DNA of 64,000 nt from BPGL01 sp035463115 (lineage in GTDB: Bacteria; Actinomycetota; UBA4738; HRBIN12). Position numbers and translations under genes: made by a program. Shown here one piece after another: positions 32,303 through 41,719 of the stretch (positions within the stretch are counted from its first letter, which is position 1; each line of letters starts with the position of its first letter). The stretch covers positions 5,919-69,918 of the forward strand of contig DATHTO010000139.1 in the NCBI GenBank assembly GCA_035463115.1, written 5' to 3'. The notes beneath the pieces are model-generated. The model ran no database searches. It was not told where the DNA came from and saw only the letters and a program-made list of their open reading frames with translations.

Positions 32303-33694
32303 ATGCGCCTGTACAACACGCTGACGCGCCAGGTCGAGGAGCTCACGCCGCTCGAGCCGGGCCACGTGACGATGTACACGTGCGGACCGACGGTCTACCG
32401 GTACGCGCACCTCGGGAACCTGCGGACGTTCCTGCTGGCCGACCTGATCCGCCGCGCGCTGGAGTTCGAAGGGCTCCGCGTGACACAGATCATGAACATC
32501 ACCGACGTCGGGCACATGGTCGACGATTCCTCCGAGTCGGCGGTCGACAAGATGCTCCTCGCCGTGGAGGACGAGGGCATGACGCCGGCCGAGATCGCCG
32601 ACAAGTACACCGAGGCCGTGTTCGCCGACGCGGCGGCGCTCGGGATCCGCCCCGCCGACGCGTACCCGAAGGCGACCGATCACGTCGAGGAGATGATCGA
32701 GCTCACGCAGACCTTGATCGAGCGCGGCCACGCGTACGTCGCCGCATCGGGCTCGGTCTACTACGACGTCGAGAGCTTCCCCGCGTACGGCGCCCTGTCG
32801 GGCAACACCCTGGACCAGCTGCGGACGGGTCACCGAGAGCTCGAGGTCGACCCCTCGAAGCGACACCCCGCCGACTTCGCCCTGTGGAAGGCCGCGGGCG
32901 CCGGCCGCGTGATGAAGTGGCCCTCGCCGTGGGGCGACGGCTTCCCCGGATGGCACATCGAGTGCTCCGCGATGTCGATGAAGTACCTCGGCGAACGCTT
33001 CGACGTGCACACGGGTGGGACGGACCTCCGGTTCCCCCACCACGAGGACGAGATCGCGCAATCCGAAGGAGCCGTCGGTCACCGCGTCGTGTCGGTGTGG
33101 GCGCACGGCGGCCACCTCCGGCTGTCCGGACACAAGATCGCGAAGTCCAGCGGCAACGTGATCCGCGTCCACGAGCTCGTCGAGCGTGGCATCGACCCGC
33201 TGTCGTTCCGGTGGCTGACGTTCCAGACGCGGTACCGCAGCGAGATGGACTTCACCTGGGAAGCGATCGAGACGGCCGACGCCCGCGTCAAGCAGATCCG
33301 CCGACGGATGGCGGGATGGGCGCCGCCGACCGAACCGGCGTCCGACGCCGCGACGACGTTCGACGCCCGGTTCCGTCGGGCGGTCGCCGACGACCTGGAC
33401 CTTCCTTCCGCGGTCGTCGTGGTGAACGAGCTCGTGTCATCGGCCGCGGTGCCCGACGGCGAGAAGTACGCGCTGCTCGCGTCGTGGGATCACGTGCTGG
33501 GCCTCGACCTCGAGCGCGAGGCGACGAGCGGATGGGAGCCGAGCGCCGAGGTCCTCGCCCTCGTCGCGCGGCGTGACGCCGCTCGAGCGGACAAGGACTA
33601 CGCGACCAGCGATCGGCTCCGCGACGAGCTGACGGCGATGGGGCTCGAGGTGATGGACGGCGCCGAGGGGACGTCGGTGCGCCCGGCCGGCTGA
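32303..33694 (+). CDS. cysS: Cysteinyl-tRNA synthetase
   Basis: A 463-residue class Ia synthetase charging tRNA-Cys. It starts MRLYNTLTRQVEELTPLEPG and has the zinc-binding/HIGH region YTCGPTVYRYAHLGNLRTF, the WHIECSAMS segment, GGTDLRFPHHEDEIAQSE, and a KMSKS variant HKIAKSSGNV. The C-terminal helical DALR-like domain is complete. It is preceded by a possible leaderless promoter and followed by a convergent peptidase gene. I distinguish it from the mycothiol ligase MshC by its full length and C-terminal domain. Confidence 0.94.
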   Translation: MRLYNTLTRQVEELTPLEPGHVTMYTCGPTVYRYAHLGNLRTFLLADLIRRALEFEGLRVTQIMNITDVGHMVDDSSESAVDKMLLAVEDEGMTPAEIADKYTEAVFADAAALGIRPADAYPKATDHVEEMIELTQTLIERGHAYVAASGSVYYDVESFPAYGALSGNTLDQLRTGHRELEVDPSKRHPADFALWKAAGAGRVMKWPSPWGDGFPGWHIECSAMSMKYLGERFDVHTGGTDLRFPHHEDEIAQSEGAVGHRVVSVWAHGGHLRLSGHKIAKSSGNVIRVHELVERGIDPLSFRWLTFQTRYRSEMDFTWEAIETADARVKQIRRRMAGWAPPTEPASDAATTFDARFRRAVADDLDLPSAVVVVNELVSSAAVPDGEKYALLASWDHVLGLDLEREATSGWEPSAEVLALVARRDAARADKDYATSDRLRDELTAMGLEVMDGAEGTSVRPAG

Positions 33695-33706
33695 ACGGGC
33701 TCCTCG

Positions 33707-33722
33707 ACGCCTCGGAAGGCGT
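33707..33722. terminator. Hairpin between convergent cysS and peptidase genes
   Basis: ACGCCT-CGGA-AGGCGT forms a 6-bp stem with a tetraloop in the 58-bp convergent gap. There is no T-tract, so it would be at most a weak bidirectional terminator. Confidence 0.35.
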
Positions 33723-33752
33723 GCCGGCCCCCCGATCGACCCGTGGTCGTGT

Positions 33753-34847
33753 TCAGCCGAGGATCTGGCGTTCGCGCGTCGAGCGGTTCAGGCGCTCGAC
33801 CCCGCCGGCCGTCACCGCGACGATGTCTTCGATCCGTACCCCGAAGCGGCCGTCGAGGTAGATCCCGGGCTCGACGCTGAAGGTCATCCCCGGCACGAGG
33901 ACCGTCGCGTCGCCTTCGACGGCGTACGGCGGCTCGTGCACCTCCCGGCCGATCCCGTGGCCGGTCCGGTGGATGAACCGCTCACCGAGCCCGGCGTCGT
34001 CGATGACCGCGCGGGCGGCCCGATCGACCTCCTGGATCTCGATCCCCGGCGCGACGCTCGCGACGGCAGCCTCCTGTGCGGCGTGGACCACGTCGTAGAC
34101 GGCACCGAACCCCTCGGGCTCGCGCTCGACGACGACCGTCCGGGTCGTGTCGCTGAAGTAGCCCGCGAGCTCGCCGCCGAAGTCCAGCACGACGGCATCG
34201 CCCGGCACGATCGTGCGCGATCCGGCCTCGTGATGCGGCGAGGCGCCGTTCGGTCCGCTCGCGACGATCGTGAACTCGGCGCGCGCATGTCCGTGCTCGA
34301 CGAGGAGCGCCGCGAGCTCGTCCGCGATCTCCTCCTCCCGTCTCCCGGCGAAGCGCGTGTCGCAGATCCGACGGAACGTCTCGTCCGCCGCGTGCGCCGC
34401 GTCTCGCAGCGCCGTCAGTTCCTCGGCGTCCTTGACGGCCCGCAGACGCCCGAGGACGGGCGACGCCGGAGCGAACGCGAGCGCGGGCCGGACCCGCTGC
34501 AGGCCCAGCAGGTGCGCCGCCCACAGCCGGTCGCCGACGGCGACGCGCCCGCCGTCCGGGAGCAACCTCGCGGCAGCGTGGTACGGATCCTCGCCGTCGA
34601 ACCAGGCGACCAGTTCGACGTCGCCGACGGCGCCCTCCCGCGCGAGCGGCTCCTCGAGCGCCGGGACGAGCAACACCGGGTCTCGGTCGGGGCGTACGAC
34701 GAGGAGCGTCGGCCGCTCGAGCGGCATCGGCTCGTAGCCGACCAGGTAGGCGAGATCCGGCGACGGCGGCACGACGAGCGCCGCGTACCCCTGCGCCGCG
34801 GTCTCGTCGCGCACGCGCGCGAGGCGGTTGACGTGCGCCGGCGTCAT
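33753..34847 (-). CDS. M24-family aminopeptidase (Xaa-Pro peptidase-like)
   Basis: A 364-residue metallopeptidase with a creatinase-like N-terminal domain and a pita-bread catalytic domain. Metal ligands are visible as VVLDFGGELAGYFSDTTRT (two Asp), HRTGHGIGREVHEPPY (His), FSVEPGIYLDG (Glu) and VRIEDIVAV (Glu). These proteins cleave Xaa-Pro bonds (prolidase or aminopeptidase P). Its position beside helY matches mycobacterial pepE (Rv2089c). The ATG follows the DAGK-like gene by 10 bp, so it is likely the last gene of the helY operon. Confidence 0.9.
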   Translation of the reverse strand: MTPAHVNRLARVRDETAAQGYAALVVPPSPDLAYLVGYEPMPLERPTLLVVRPDRDPVLLVPALEEPLAREGAVGDVELVAWFDGEDPYHAAARLLPDGGRVAVGDRLWAAHLLGLQRVRPALAFAPASPVLGRLRAVKDAEELTALRDAAHAADETFRRICDTRFAGRREEEIADELAALLVEHGHARAEFTIVASGPNGASPHHEAGSRTIVPGDAVVLDFGGELAGYFSDTTRTVVVEREPEGFGAVYDVVHAAQEAAVASVAPGIEIQEVDRAARAVIDDAGLGERFIHRTGHGIGREVHEPPYAVEGDATVLVPGMTFSVEPGIYLDGRFGVRIEDIVAVTAGGVERLNRSTRERQILG

Positions 34848-34857
34848 GGCCCCTTCG

Positions 34858-35823
34858 TCACAGCTTCAGCAGGACCTGCTGCGGGACGACCTGGACCGTC
34901 ACCGGCGTCGATCCGAACCGCCTGCCGTCGACGACGACGGGCCAGGGGCGTTCCGGCTCCACGGTGACGCGGATCTTCGCGCGCAGCTCCTTCACCCCGG
35001 GGTCGGGCAGGTGGCCGCCGTTCATGAAGATGCGCGGCAGCATCCGGTAGGCGTCGGCCTTCGGGCCCACGAACGCGAGGGCGTCGATCACGCCGTCGCC
35101 GGGGTACGAGCGAGGCGACAATCGCTGTCCTCCGTCGACGAACTGCCCGTTCGCGACGACGACGTCCCACGCGGCGAACCGGTGCGAGCGGGCGTCGACG
35201 TGGAGGGTGACCGATCGGGAACGCCACCGCGCGTACGTTCGCCAGAACGCGGTGAACCGACGGACGCGGCCGTCCCCCGGCGCGATCGCCGAGGTCGCGC
35301 CGGCCACCGCGGCGCGGAAGCCCACCTGCACCATGTTGTGCCCGTACCGCACCGCGCGTCCGTCGTCGACCGTCGTGCTGACCTTCATCACGTCGAGGGC
35401 GTACGTCGCCTCGTCGCGCAGGTGCGAGACCGCGCCGTCGACGTCGTCGGGCAGGCCGAAGCTGCGCGTCAGGTCGCAGACGCCGCCCGCGGGGATCACC
35501 GCGATCACCGGGCGTTCGACGATCGTGGTTCCGTCGTCGAAGGCGCCGTCGATGACGTCCTGAACGCTCCGGTCGTCTCCCGCGACGGCGATGAAGCGGT
35601 TCCCCGCCTCGAACGTCGCGCGGGCGATGCCGGGGACCTCGTCGCCATCGGAGGCGACGACGATCTCGTGAGCGAGTCCCGTCGCCGCCACGGCGCGACG
35701 CACGTGGTCGAGCCGGCGACCCACGCCGCCGGCACCCGCCGCCGCGTCGACGACGACGGTCAGCGGTCCGAACGGATGCGTCGTTCCGCGATGCGTCGAT
35801 CGAGCGGTCACCACCGGGCGCAT
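34858..35823 (-). CDS. Diverged diacylglycerol/sphingosine-kinase-like protein
   Basis: A 321-residue protein with the overall YegS/BmrU fold: N-terminal LTVVVDAAAGAGGVGRR, central VIAVIPAGGVCDLTRSFGLP, and C-terminal beta domain WDVVVANGQFVDGGQRLSPRSYPGDGVID. The catalytic ATP-binding motif GGDGT is replaced by AGDDRSVQDV, and GTxNDFA by GGVCDLTRS, so activity is doubtful. A canonical paralogue lies 3.4 kb away at 39241-40152. ATG 35823 is 5 bp downstream of the helY stop. Confidence 0.75.
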   Translation of the reverse strand: MRPVVTARSTHRGTTHPFGPLTVVVDAAAGAGGVGRRLDHVRRAVAATGLAHEIVVASDGDEVPGIARATFEAGNRFIAVAGDDRSVQDVIDGAFDDGTTIVERPVIAVIPAGGVCDLTRSFGLPDDVDGAVSHLRDEATYALDVMKVSTTVDDGRAVRYGHNMVQVGFRAAVAGATSAIAPGDGRVRRFTAFWRTYARWRSRSVTLHVDARSHRFAAWDVVVANGQFVDGGQRLSPRSYPGDGVIDALAFVGPKADAYRMLPRIFMNGGHLPDPGVKELRAKIRVTVEPERPWPVVVDGRRFGSTPVTVQVVPQQVLLKL

Positions 35824-35828
35824 CGTAG

Positions 35829-38489
35829 CTACACGCCCGTGTACGCGACGACGCCTCGGAGCACGGCGTCCCGGGCGGCACCGACGGTCGTCGCGGTCTC
35901 GCCGTCGGCGACCTCCTCGATCTGCCGCAACAGGTCGAGGAGCTGCTTGCAGTTCCGGACGAAGTCGCCGGGCGCCATCTCGGTCTCGCGCAGCACCTCC
36001 TCGAGGGGCTTCCCTTCGGCCCAGTGGAAGATCGGTGTCGCGAACCCAGCCTCGAGCTCGCGGCACAGCTGCACCTGGTGCTGATCCTCGGTGCGGCGGA
36101 TCCGCCGCCAGATGCGTTGGAGGGCCTCGTACCGCTCGGCCGCCGGTGCGGTGGGGAGCTCGCCCGGCAAGGGGTTCCGCTCGCGAGCCTCGTAGACCAC
36201 GGTGGAGACCAGCGCCGCGGCTTCCGACGGCGACAGACCGTCGAGGAGCCTCGCGGCGAGCAGCTCGCCGACGAGCACGTCTCCCTCGCCGTAGATCCGG
36301 GCGAGCGTCGTTCCTCGGTCGGTGACCGTCCAACCCTCGACGTACCCGAGGTCCTGCAGCACCGCGAGGACCCGGTCGAACCGTCGCGCGAGCGTCTCGG
36401 TCCGCACGCGGATCCTGCGATCCACGCCCGCGAGCTGCTGCTCGATGCCGGAGACCCGCTGCGCCCACCGCTCGTGCTTCGCGCGCTCCGGGCACGCGTG
36501 GCACGGATGCGCACGCGCTTCGGCCTCGAGCTTCGCCGCCTCGCGCTCGACCTTCGGGTCGGCGGCGCGGCCGTTCCGTGACCGCTTCGGTGGCTTCACG
36601 TGGAGGGACACGAGCGCGCTCGCGACGTCGCGACGGTACCGCGCGCTCCGGGCGCTCCCCGATCGCGGCAGCGGGATCCGGGTGAGGACCGAGGGCGGCT
36701 CCTCGAAGTCGTTCCCCGACACGCGGAAGAACCGCCGGTCCTGGGTGAGGACGGTCGGCTTGCCGTCCCGGCTCGAGACCACGACGGCGAGCCCGCCGCG
36801 CTTGGCCCGCGGCACGTGGATCACCTCGCCCGGCTTCAGCGACGCGACGGCCTCGCGGATCGAATCGTGGCGCTCGCGCTCCCGTCCCCGGCGATCGGCG
36901 TCGCGCAGCGACCGTGCGCGCTCGACCAGCGACCGGTAGCCATCGAAGTCGCCGAGGTGGCACACCATGTTCGCGCGATAGCCGGCGAGCGCCTCCTGGT
37001 GCCGCTGTCGCGTGCGCTCGAGGGCCACGACGCCCCGGTCGGCGAGGAACTGCGCGAACGACGCGTTCAGCAGGTGATGCGCCTGCTCGGGTTCGTAGTT
37101 CCGGACGAGGTTCACCGCCATGTTGTAGGAGGGTCGGAACGACGACGTGAGGTCGTACGTGCGCGTCGCCGCGAGGCCGGCGACCCGCTCGAACGGCACC
37201 TGGCGCTGGTACACGACGACGGCGTGGCCGAGCGCGTCGATCCCGCGGCGTCCGGCGCGACCCGTGAGCTGCGTGTACTCCCCCGGCGTGAGGAGCTCGT
37301 GCCGTTCGCCCTGGAACTTCCAGAGGTCCTCGATCACGACCGTCTTCGCCGGCATGTTGATGCCGAGCGACAGCGTCTCCGTCGCGAACACCACCTTCAC
37401 GAGCCCTTCCGCGAAGAGCTCCTCCACGGTCTCCTTGAAGACGGGCAGCATGCCGGCGTGGTGGGCCGCCACCCCGGCGGTGAGGCCGTCGAGGAAGTCG
37501 TAGAACCCCAGCGTCACGAGGTCCTCCTCGTCGATCCACGCGGCGCGCATCTCGGCACGCTCCCGGATCCGGTCGGCCTCGTCCCGGGTCGTGAGGCGGA
37601 TGCCCGAGTCCGTCAGCCACCGCACGCTCCGATCGCAGCCGGCGCGGCTGAAGACGAAGTAGATCGCCGGCAGCATCCCCTCGTCGTCGAGGACCTCGAC
37701 GACCTCCTCGCGTCGCGGGACGTAGACCCGCCGATGCCCCTCCCGAGGCCGCGCGATGCGCTCGTGCTGCGGCAGCGCGCTCCCACGCCGGTAGTAGGTC
37801 TTGACCTTCAGTTCCTGCTGGTCGAGCGAGACGACGTAGGGGTTCGGCATCGGCACGCCCTCCTGCTCGACGTGCATGGGATGGAGCCGATGGCCGACGA
37901 GGTAGTGGTGCTCGAGCGGCACCGGCCGCTTCTCCTCGATCACGACGCGGGTGTCGCCGCGGAGCGTCCGGATCCACTCGCCGAACTCCTCGGCGTTCGA
38001 GATCGTCGCCGACAGGCACGTGACGGCGACGCTCGGCGGCAGGTGGATCAGGACCTCCTCCCAGACCGCACCCCGGTACGGGTCCTGCAGGTAGTGGACC
38101 TCGTCCATGATCACCGCCTGCAGACCCCGCAGCGTGCCGCTGCGCTCGTAGAGCATGTTGCGGAGGACCTCCGTCGTCATCACCACGATCGGCGCCTCGC
38201 CGTTGATCGTGTTGTCGCCGGTGAGCAGCCCGACCCGTCCGGCGCCGTGCTTCTCGACGAGGTCGCCGAACTTCTGGTTCGACAGCGCCTTCAGCGGCGT
38301 CGTGTAGAAGGCCTTGCGCCCCGCGTCGAGCGCACGCTCGATCGCGAACTCCGCGACGACGGTCTTCCCCGAGCCGGTCGGCGCGGCGACGAGCACCGAA
38401 CCACCGCGGTCGAGGGCGTCGATCGCGTCACGTTGGAACGCGTCGAGCGGGAACGGGAAGGCGGCCGCGAAGGCCTCCGGGGAGGTCAC
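35829..38489 (-). CDS. helY: DEAD/DEAH-box helicase HelY (Ski2/Mtr4-like)
   Basis: An 886-residue superfamily 2 RNA/DNA helicase. Motifs are I APTGSGKTVVAEFAI, II DEVHYLQD, III SATISNAEEFGEWI, and VI QLTGRAGRRGIDALGHAVV. A DSHCT-type C-terminal region follows (LLEDLGY-like segment through ETEMAPGDFVRNCKQLLDLLRQIEE). The gene order helY-tatC-tatA-pafC-pafB is conserved in actinobacteria. GTG 38489 has a TAGACT -10 element 6 nt upstream, so the transcript appears leaderless. Bacterial HelY function is poorly defined; a role in RNA turnover is inferred from relatives. Confidence 0.92.
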   Translation of the reverse strand: MTSPEAFAAAFPFPLDAFQRDAIDALDRGGSVLVAAPTGSGKTVVAEFAIERALDAGRKAFYTTPLKALSNQKFGDLVEKHGAGRVGLLTGDNTINGEAPIVVMTTEVLRNMLYERSGTLRGLQAVIMDEVHYLQDPYRGAVWEEVLIHLPPSVAVTCLSATISNAEEFGEWIRTLRGDTRVVIEEKRPVPLEHHYLVGHRLHPMHVEQEGVPMPNPYVVSLDQQELKVKTYYRRGSALPQHERIARPREGHRRVYVPRREEVVEVLDDEGMLPAIYFVFSRAGCDRSVRWLTDSGIRLTTRDEADRIRERAEMRAAWIDEEDLVTLGFYDFLDGLTAGVAAHHAGMLPVFKETVEELFAEGLVKVVFATETLSLGINMPAKTVVIEDLWKFQGERHELLTPGEYTQLTGRAGRRGIDALGHAVVVYQRQVPFERVAGLAATRTYDLTSSFRPSYNMAVNLVRNYEPEQAHHLLNASFAQFLADRGVVALERTRQRHQEALAGYRANMVCHLGDFDGYRSLVERARSLRDADRRGRERERHDSIREAVASLKPGEVIHVPRAKRGGLAVVVSSRDGKPTVLTQDRRFFRVSGNDFEEPPSVLTRIPLPRSGSARSARYRRDVASALVSLHVKPPKRSRNGRAADPKVEREAAKLEAEARAHPCHACPERAKHERWAQRVSGIEQQLAGVDRRIRVRTETLARRFDRVLAVLQDLGYVEGWTVTDRGTTLARIYGEGDVLVGELLAARLLDGLSPSEAAALVSTVVYEARERNPLPGELPTAPAAERYEALQRIWRRIRRTEDQHQVQLCRELEAGFATPIFHWAEGKPLEEVLRETEMAPGDFVRNCKQLLDLLRQIEEVADGETATTVGAARDAVLRGVVAYTGV

Positions 38490-38495
38490 CGAGCC

Positions 38496-38501
38496 AGTCT
38501 A
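38496..38501 (-). promoter_or_regulatory. -10 element TAGACT for leaderless helY
   Basis: On the minus strand TAGACT is followed by 6 nt (GGCTCG) and then the GTG start at 38489. Confidence 0.5.
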
Positions 38502-38524
38502 CGGGCCGTCCGCGTGGCGGCCGC

Positions 38525-39244
38525 TCAGCCGACGCCCTCGCGGAACCGTTGCACCAGTTCGGCGAAGCGCGCAGGCCGCTCGACGTTCGAGAGGTGGCCC
38601 GCGCCCTCGATCACGGCGAGCTCCGCGCCCGGGATCGCATCGGCCATCGGCGCGGACACCGCGGCAGGGATCAGCCGGTCTCGGTCCGACGTGATCACGA
38701 GCGTCGGGACGTCGATGCGCGGAAGGTCGGGTCGCGAGTCGGGGCGTTCGGCCAGGCCGAGCGCCGCCGCGGCGATCGCCTCGGGATCTTGCGACGCGAT
38801 CCACCGGCGGACGCGGTCGACGAGCTCGGGAGGCGCGTCGTCGGCGAGCAGCGGTGGCGGCTCCTCCACGAGGACGTTGCCCTCGGTGCGCAGGCGTTCG
38901 GCCAGCGCCGTCCTTGCTCCTCGCGCCTCGTCGGTGTCGGGCTCGGCGCGGGTGTTCGCGAGGATCAGCCCCGCGACGCGCTCGGGCGCGCGGCGCCACA
39001 GCTCGAACGCGACGTAGCCGCCCATCGAGAGACCGCACACGACCGCGCGCTCACCTCCGGCGGCCTCGAGCGCGTCGAGAGCCGCCGTCGCGGCGTCCGC
39101 CATCGTGAGGACGCCGCCCGTCGTCGACGGGGCGTTCCCGAACCCCGGAAGGTCCGGCGCGACGACCCCGGGAGGGCCGGCGAGGTCCTCCCACATCCGC
39201 GCGTCCAGCGGGAACGCGTGCAGGAGCAGCAGGTCCGCGGTCAT
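38525..39244 (-). CDS. Alpha/beta-hydrolase
   Basis: A 239-residue alpha/beta-hydrolase. The nucleophile elbow is CGLSMGGYVAF (Ser), the acid is in VITSDRDRLIP (Asp), and the histidine is in EGAGHLSNVERP. The oxyanion region HAFPLDARMWEDL is at the N-terminus. The pattern resembles esterases or 3-oxoadipate enol-lactonase-like proteins; the substrate is unknown. ATG 39244 overlaps the stop of the upstream lipid-kinase gene, so a lipid-related role is possible but only inferred. Confidence 0.85.
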   Translation of the reverse strand: MTADLLLLHAFPLDARMWEDLAGPPGVVAPDLPGFGNAPSTTGGVLTMADAATAALDALEAAGGERAVVCGLSMGGYVAFELWRRAPERVAGLILANTRAEPDTDEARGARTALAERLRTEGNVLVEEPPPLLADDAPPELVDRVRRWIASQDPEAIAAAALGLAERPDSRPDLPRIDVPTLVITSDRDRLIPAAVSAPMADAIPGAELAVIEGAGHLSNVERPARFAELVQRFREGVG

Positions 39245-40152
39245 GGGATCGCCCTCGGGTTCACGCCGACGACGATCGGCAGGGCCGCCGGCAGGACCTC
39301 GAACCGCGCGGGCAGCGGGCCGACGCGCTCGCCGTCGGCGTACACCTGGACCCGGCGATCCGTCTCGATCGCCACGGTGCGCGCCGTCGCCATCGTGACG
39401 GCGGGATGGCGGACGTGCGTCCCCCGGAACACCTTGGGGAACGCCCGCAGGAAGGCCCCCTTTCCCAAGGCTCGGAGCAGGAGCACGTCGAGGCAGCCGT
39501 CGACGACCGAGGCCCGAGGCGCGACCTTCATCCCACCTCCGTAGCTGACCGCGTTCGCGACGACGACGAGCATGTGCGGTCCCTCGACGACCTCGTCGTC
39601 GAGCTGGACCCGGTACCCGGCCGGCACGAACCGCGACAGGGTCTTCACGACCGAGGCGATGTACGTCCCCGTCGGGCCGAGCCCGAGCCGCATCGCGTTC
39701 GCCGCCTCGGTCACGTCGGAATCGAACCCGGCGCCGGCGACGTTCACGTAGACGCGGCGCTCCGTTCCGGTGGTGACGCGGACGACGTCGATCGGCACGA
39801 CGTTCGGATCGGCGAGGGCGCGGACCGCGGCCGCGAGCGATCCCACGCCGAGCGAGTGCGCGAAGTCGTCACCGGTCCCGCTGGGGAGCACCGCCAGGGT
39901 GGCCCCCGTGTCGAGGATGCCGTTCGCGGCGAGGCCGACGGAACCGTCGCCACCGAGCACGGCGATCGTCCCGACGCCGTCGTCGGCCGCGCGGCGCACC
40001 TGCTCGGTGAGCCCATCCGCGGACCCGCTCACGCGGAACGCGTGCGGGACCCCCGCCTCGTGCAGCATGCGACCCACCTTGCCGATCAGCCGACCGCCCT
40101 TGCCGCGTCCGGCCGCCGGGTTCGCGACGACGACGACCTCGGAGGCGGTCAT
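39241..40152 (-). CDS. Diacylglycerol/lipid kinase (YegS/DagK family)
   Basis: A 303-residue canonical bacterial lipid kinase. Motifs are VVVVANPAAGRGKGGR, the ATP-binding AVLGGDGSVGLAANG, GTGDDFAHSLG and the C-terminal PRASVVDGCLDVLLLRAL. It phosphorylates diacylglycerol or a related lipid at the membrane. The ATG at 40152 is 8 bp after the upstream gene, and the stop overlaps the alpha/beta-hydrolase start, so the three are co-transcribed with tatC/tatA upstream. Confidence 0.88.
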   Translation of the reverse strand: MTASEVVVVANPAAGRGKGGRLIGKVGRMLHEAGVPHAFRVSGSADGLTEQVRRAADDGVGTIAVLGGDGSVGLAANGILDTGATLAVLPSGTGDDFAHSLGVGSLAAAVRALADPNVVPIDVVRVTTGTERRVYVNVAGAGFDSDVTEAANAMRLGLGPTGTYIASVVKTLSRFVPAGYRVQLDDEVVEGPHMLVVVANAVSYGGGMKVAPRASVVDGCLDVLLLRALGKGAFLRAFPKVFRGTHVRHPAVTMATARTVAIETDRRVQVYADGERVGPLPARFEVLPAALPIVVGVNPRAIP

Positions 40153-40160
40153 CGCCGCGC

Positions 40161-40904
40161 TCAGCCGCCGATCGGCAGGCCGCCCGTGCCGAGCCCCGCC
40201 TCGGCGCCCGCGCTCGCGGGCGTCAGCCCTCCTGCGTTCAGGCCCAATAGGTAGTCGTTCCAGGCCCCCTGCAGCGTCGTGGCGGCTCCTTCCGAGACGC
40301 TGCGAGCCTCGTCGATCGTCGCCTCGTGGCCGGCGTCCGGGAGGGTCGCCGCCAGCGTCGTGAGCCGCGCCGCGACGGCGTACGACCGGAGCGCGGAGAC
40401 GAAGCCTGCCTGGCTGTCGAGGACGGCGCTGGCCTCTCCGACGTCGAAGCCCTTGTTGCGGACGGCGCCGATCAGGTCGTACCCCTCGAGGGCCGACGCC
40501 GCCTCGTCGAGTCGCTCGTCGAGCCCGTCGATCGCCGAGACGTCGTCCTCGCCGTCGGCGACGATCTCGATCACGGCGGGCAGCTCCGCGGCGACGCTCG
40601 GAGCCGCCCCGGGCGCGCCGAAGGCCCCGACCTTCGCGATCTCGGTCTCGACGAGCTCCTTCCACCCCCGGACGGCCCGACGTCGTTCGACCTGCTCGAC
40701 GGCCTCGCGCTCGTCGACGTTGCCCTGCCGGATGCCGTTCGTCAGCCAGATCAGGAACCAGACGACGCCGGCCCCGACGAGCACGGCGGCGACCAGCTGC
40801 ACCCAGCGGCGCTGCAGGAAGGGGGTGGGTCGCTCGACGGGGGCGCGCCGCGGCGCGCGGGCCGGCGGATGGCTGCGGGTCTTGCCCTTGCCCTTGATCG
40901 CCAC
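40161..40904 (-). CDS. Membrane-anchored hypothetical protein
   Basis: A 247-residue protein I do not recognise. It has a basic N-terminus (KGKGKTRSHPPARAPRR), one transmembrane helix (about residues 33-55, WVQLVAAVLVGAGVVWFLIW) and an outward helical domain with acidic and alanine-rich stretches, ending in a Gly/Ala-rich tail. The GTG follows the tatC stop directly, with GAGGAG upstream inside tatC. Location beside TatC and a lipid kinase suggests an envelope role, by inference only. Confidence 0.7.
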   Translation of the reverse strand: MAIKGKGKTRSHPPARAPRRAPVERPTPFLQRRWVQLVAAVLVGAGVVWFLIWLTNGIRQGNVDEREAVEQVERRRAVRGWKELVETEIAKVGAFGAPGAAPSVAAELPAVIEIVADGEDDVSAIDGLDERLDEAASALEGYDLIGAVRNKGFDVGEASAVLDSQAGFVSALRSYAVAARLTTLAATLPDAGHEATIDEARSVSEGAATTLQGAWNDYLLGLNAGGLTPASAGAEAGLGTGGLPIGG

Positions 40905-41708
40905 TCAGGTCTCCTCGGCGGCTCGTCGTCGCCTCGTCACGCGGCCGACGATGATAGCGGCCTCGTAGAACACGTACATCGGCACGCCGAGCATCAGCAA
41001 CGTGATCGGGTCACCCGTCGGCGTGATCACCGCCGCGAAGACCGCGATCGCCACGATCGCGTACCGACGCCATGCACCAAGTCGCTCCGGCGTCAGCACG
41101 CCGACCAGCTCGAGGAACACCAGCAGCACCGGCAGCAGGAACGAGAACCCGAACGCCAGGATCACCAGCACGACGAACCCGATGTACCGGTCGAAGTGGA
41201 GGATCGCGAACGTTCCCTCGCCCGCGAACCCGAGGAGGAACTCGAGCCCTCGCGGGAGCGCGAGGTACGCGAACGCCGCGCCGCCCGCGAACAGCGCGAG
41301 CGAGGTGGCGATGAAGGGGATCGCGTAGGCCTTCTCGCGTTTCGTCAGTCCCGGCGTGACGAACGCCCACAGCTGGTACAGGACCACGGGCAGCGCGATC
41401 GCGAGGCCGAGGTAGAGGACGATCTTCAGCTTCACGGTGAAGCCGTCGACCGGCCCGCTGAAGAACAGGCCGCACCGGCCGTCGGACAACGGATTGAACT
41501 GCGGGTTCCGCGCGATGAAGTCGCAGTAGGGCTCGCTCAGGGCGTCCTTGATCGGCTCGTAGACGAACCAGGCGGGGATCGAACCGAACGCGAGCGCCAG
41601 CAGGATGACGATCAGGCGATGACGGAGCTCCTCGAGATGCTCCATCAACGTCATCGTGCCGCTGTGCTCCGACTCGGAGCGACGGCGCCGGAACGGGATC
41701 ACGGCCAT
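40905..41708 (-). CDS. tatC: Sec-independent protein translocase TatC
   Basis: A 267-residue, six-helix TatC subunit, the receptor for twin-arginine signal peptides. The N-terminal MTLMEHLEELRHRL motif with the conserved Glu is clear, preceded by a ~17-residue basic extension (IPFRRRRSESEHSGT). The LTKREKAYAIPF and LPVLLVFLELVGVL segments are typical. It follows tatA by 11 bp, in the conserved tatA-tatC-helY direction. Confidence 0.94.
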   Translation of the reverse strand: MAVIPFRRRRSESEHSGTMTLMEHLEELRHRLIVILLALAFGSIPAWFVYEPIKDALSEPYCDFIARNPQFNPLSDGRCGLFFSGPVDGFTVKLKIVLYLGLAIALPVVLYQLWAFVTPGLTKREKAYAIPFIATSLALFAGGAAFAYLALPRGLEFLLGFAGEGTFAILHFDRYIGFVVLVILAFGFSFLLPVLLVFLELVGVLTPERLGAWRRYAIVAIAVFAAVITPTGDPITLLMLGVPMYVFYEAAIIVGRVTRRRRAAEET

Positions 41709-41719
41709 CGGCGAGGCGC

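Noticed and set aside
35829..38019. Extension of the DAGK-like frame through helY (1053 residues in total)
   Set aside because: Only the part from ATG 35823 has family similarity; the rest is the shadow of helY in another frame.
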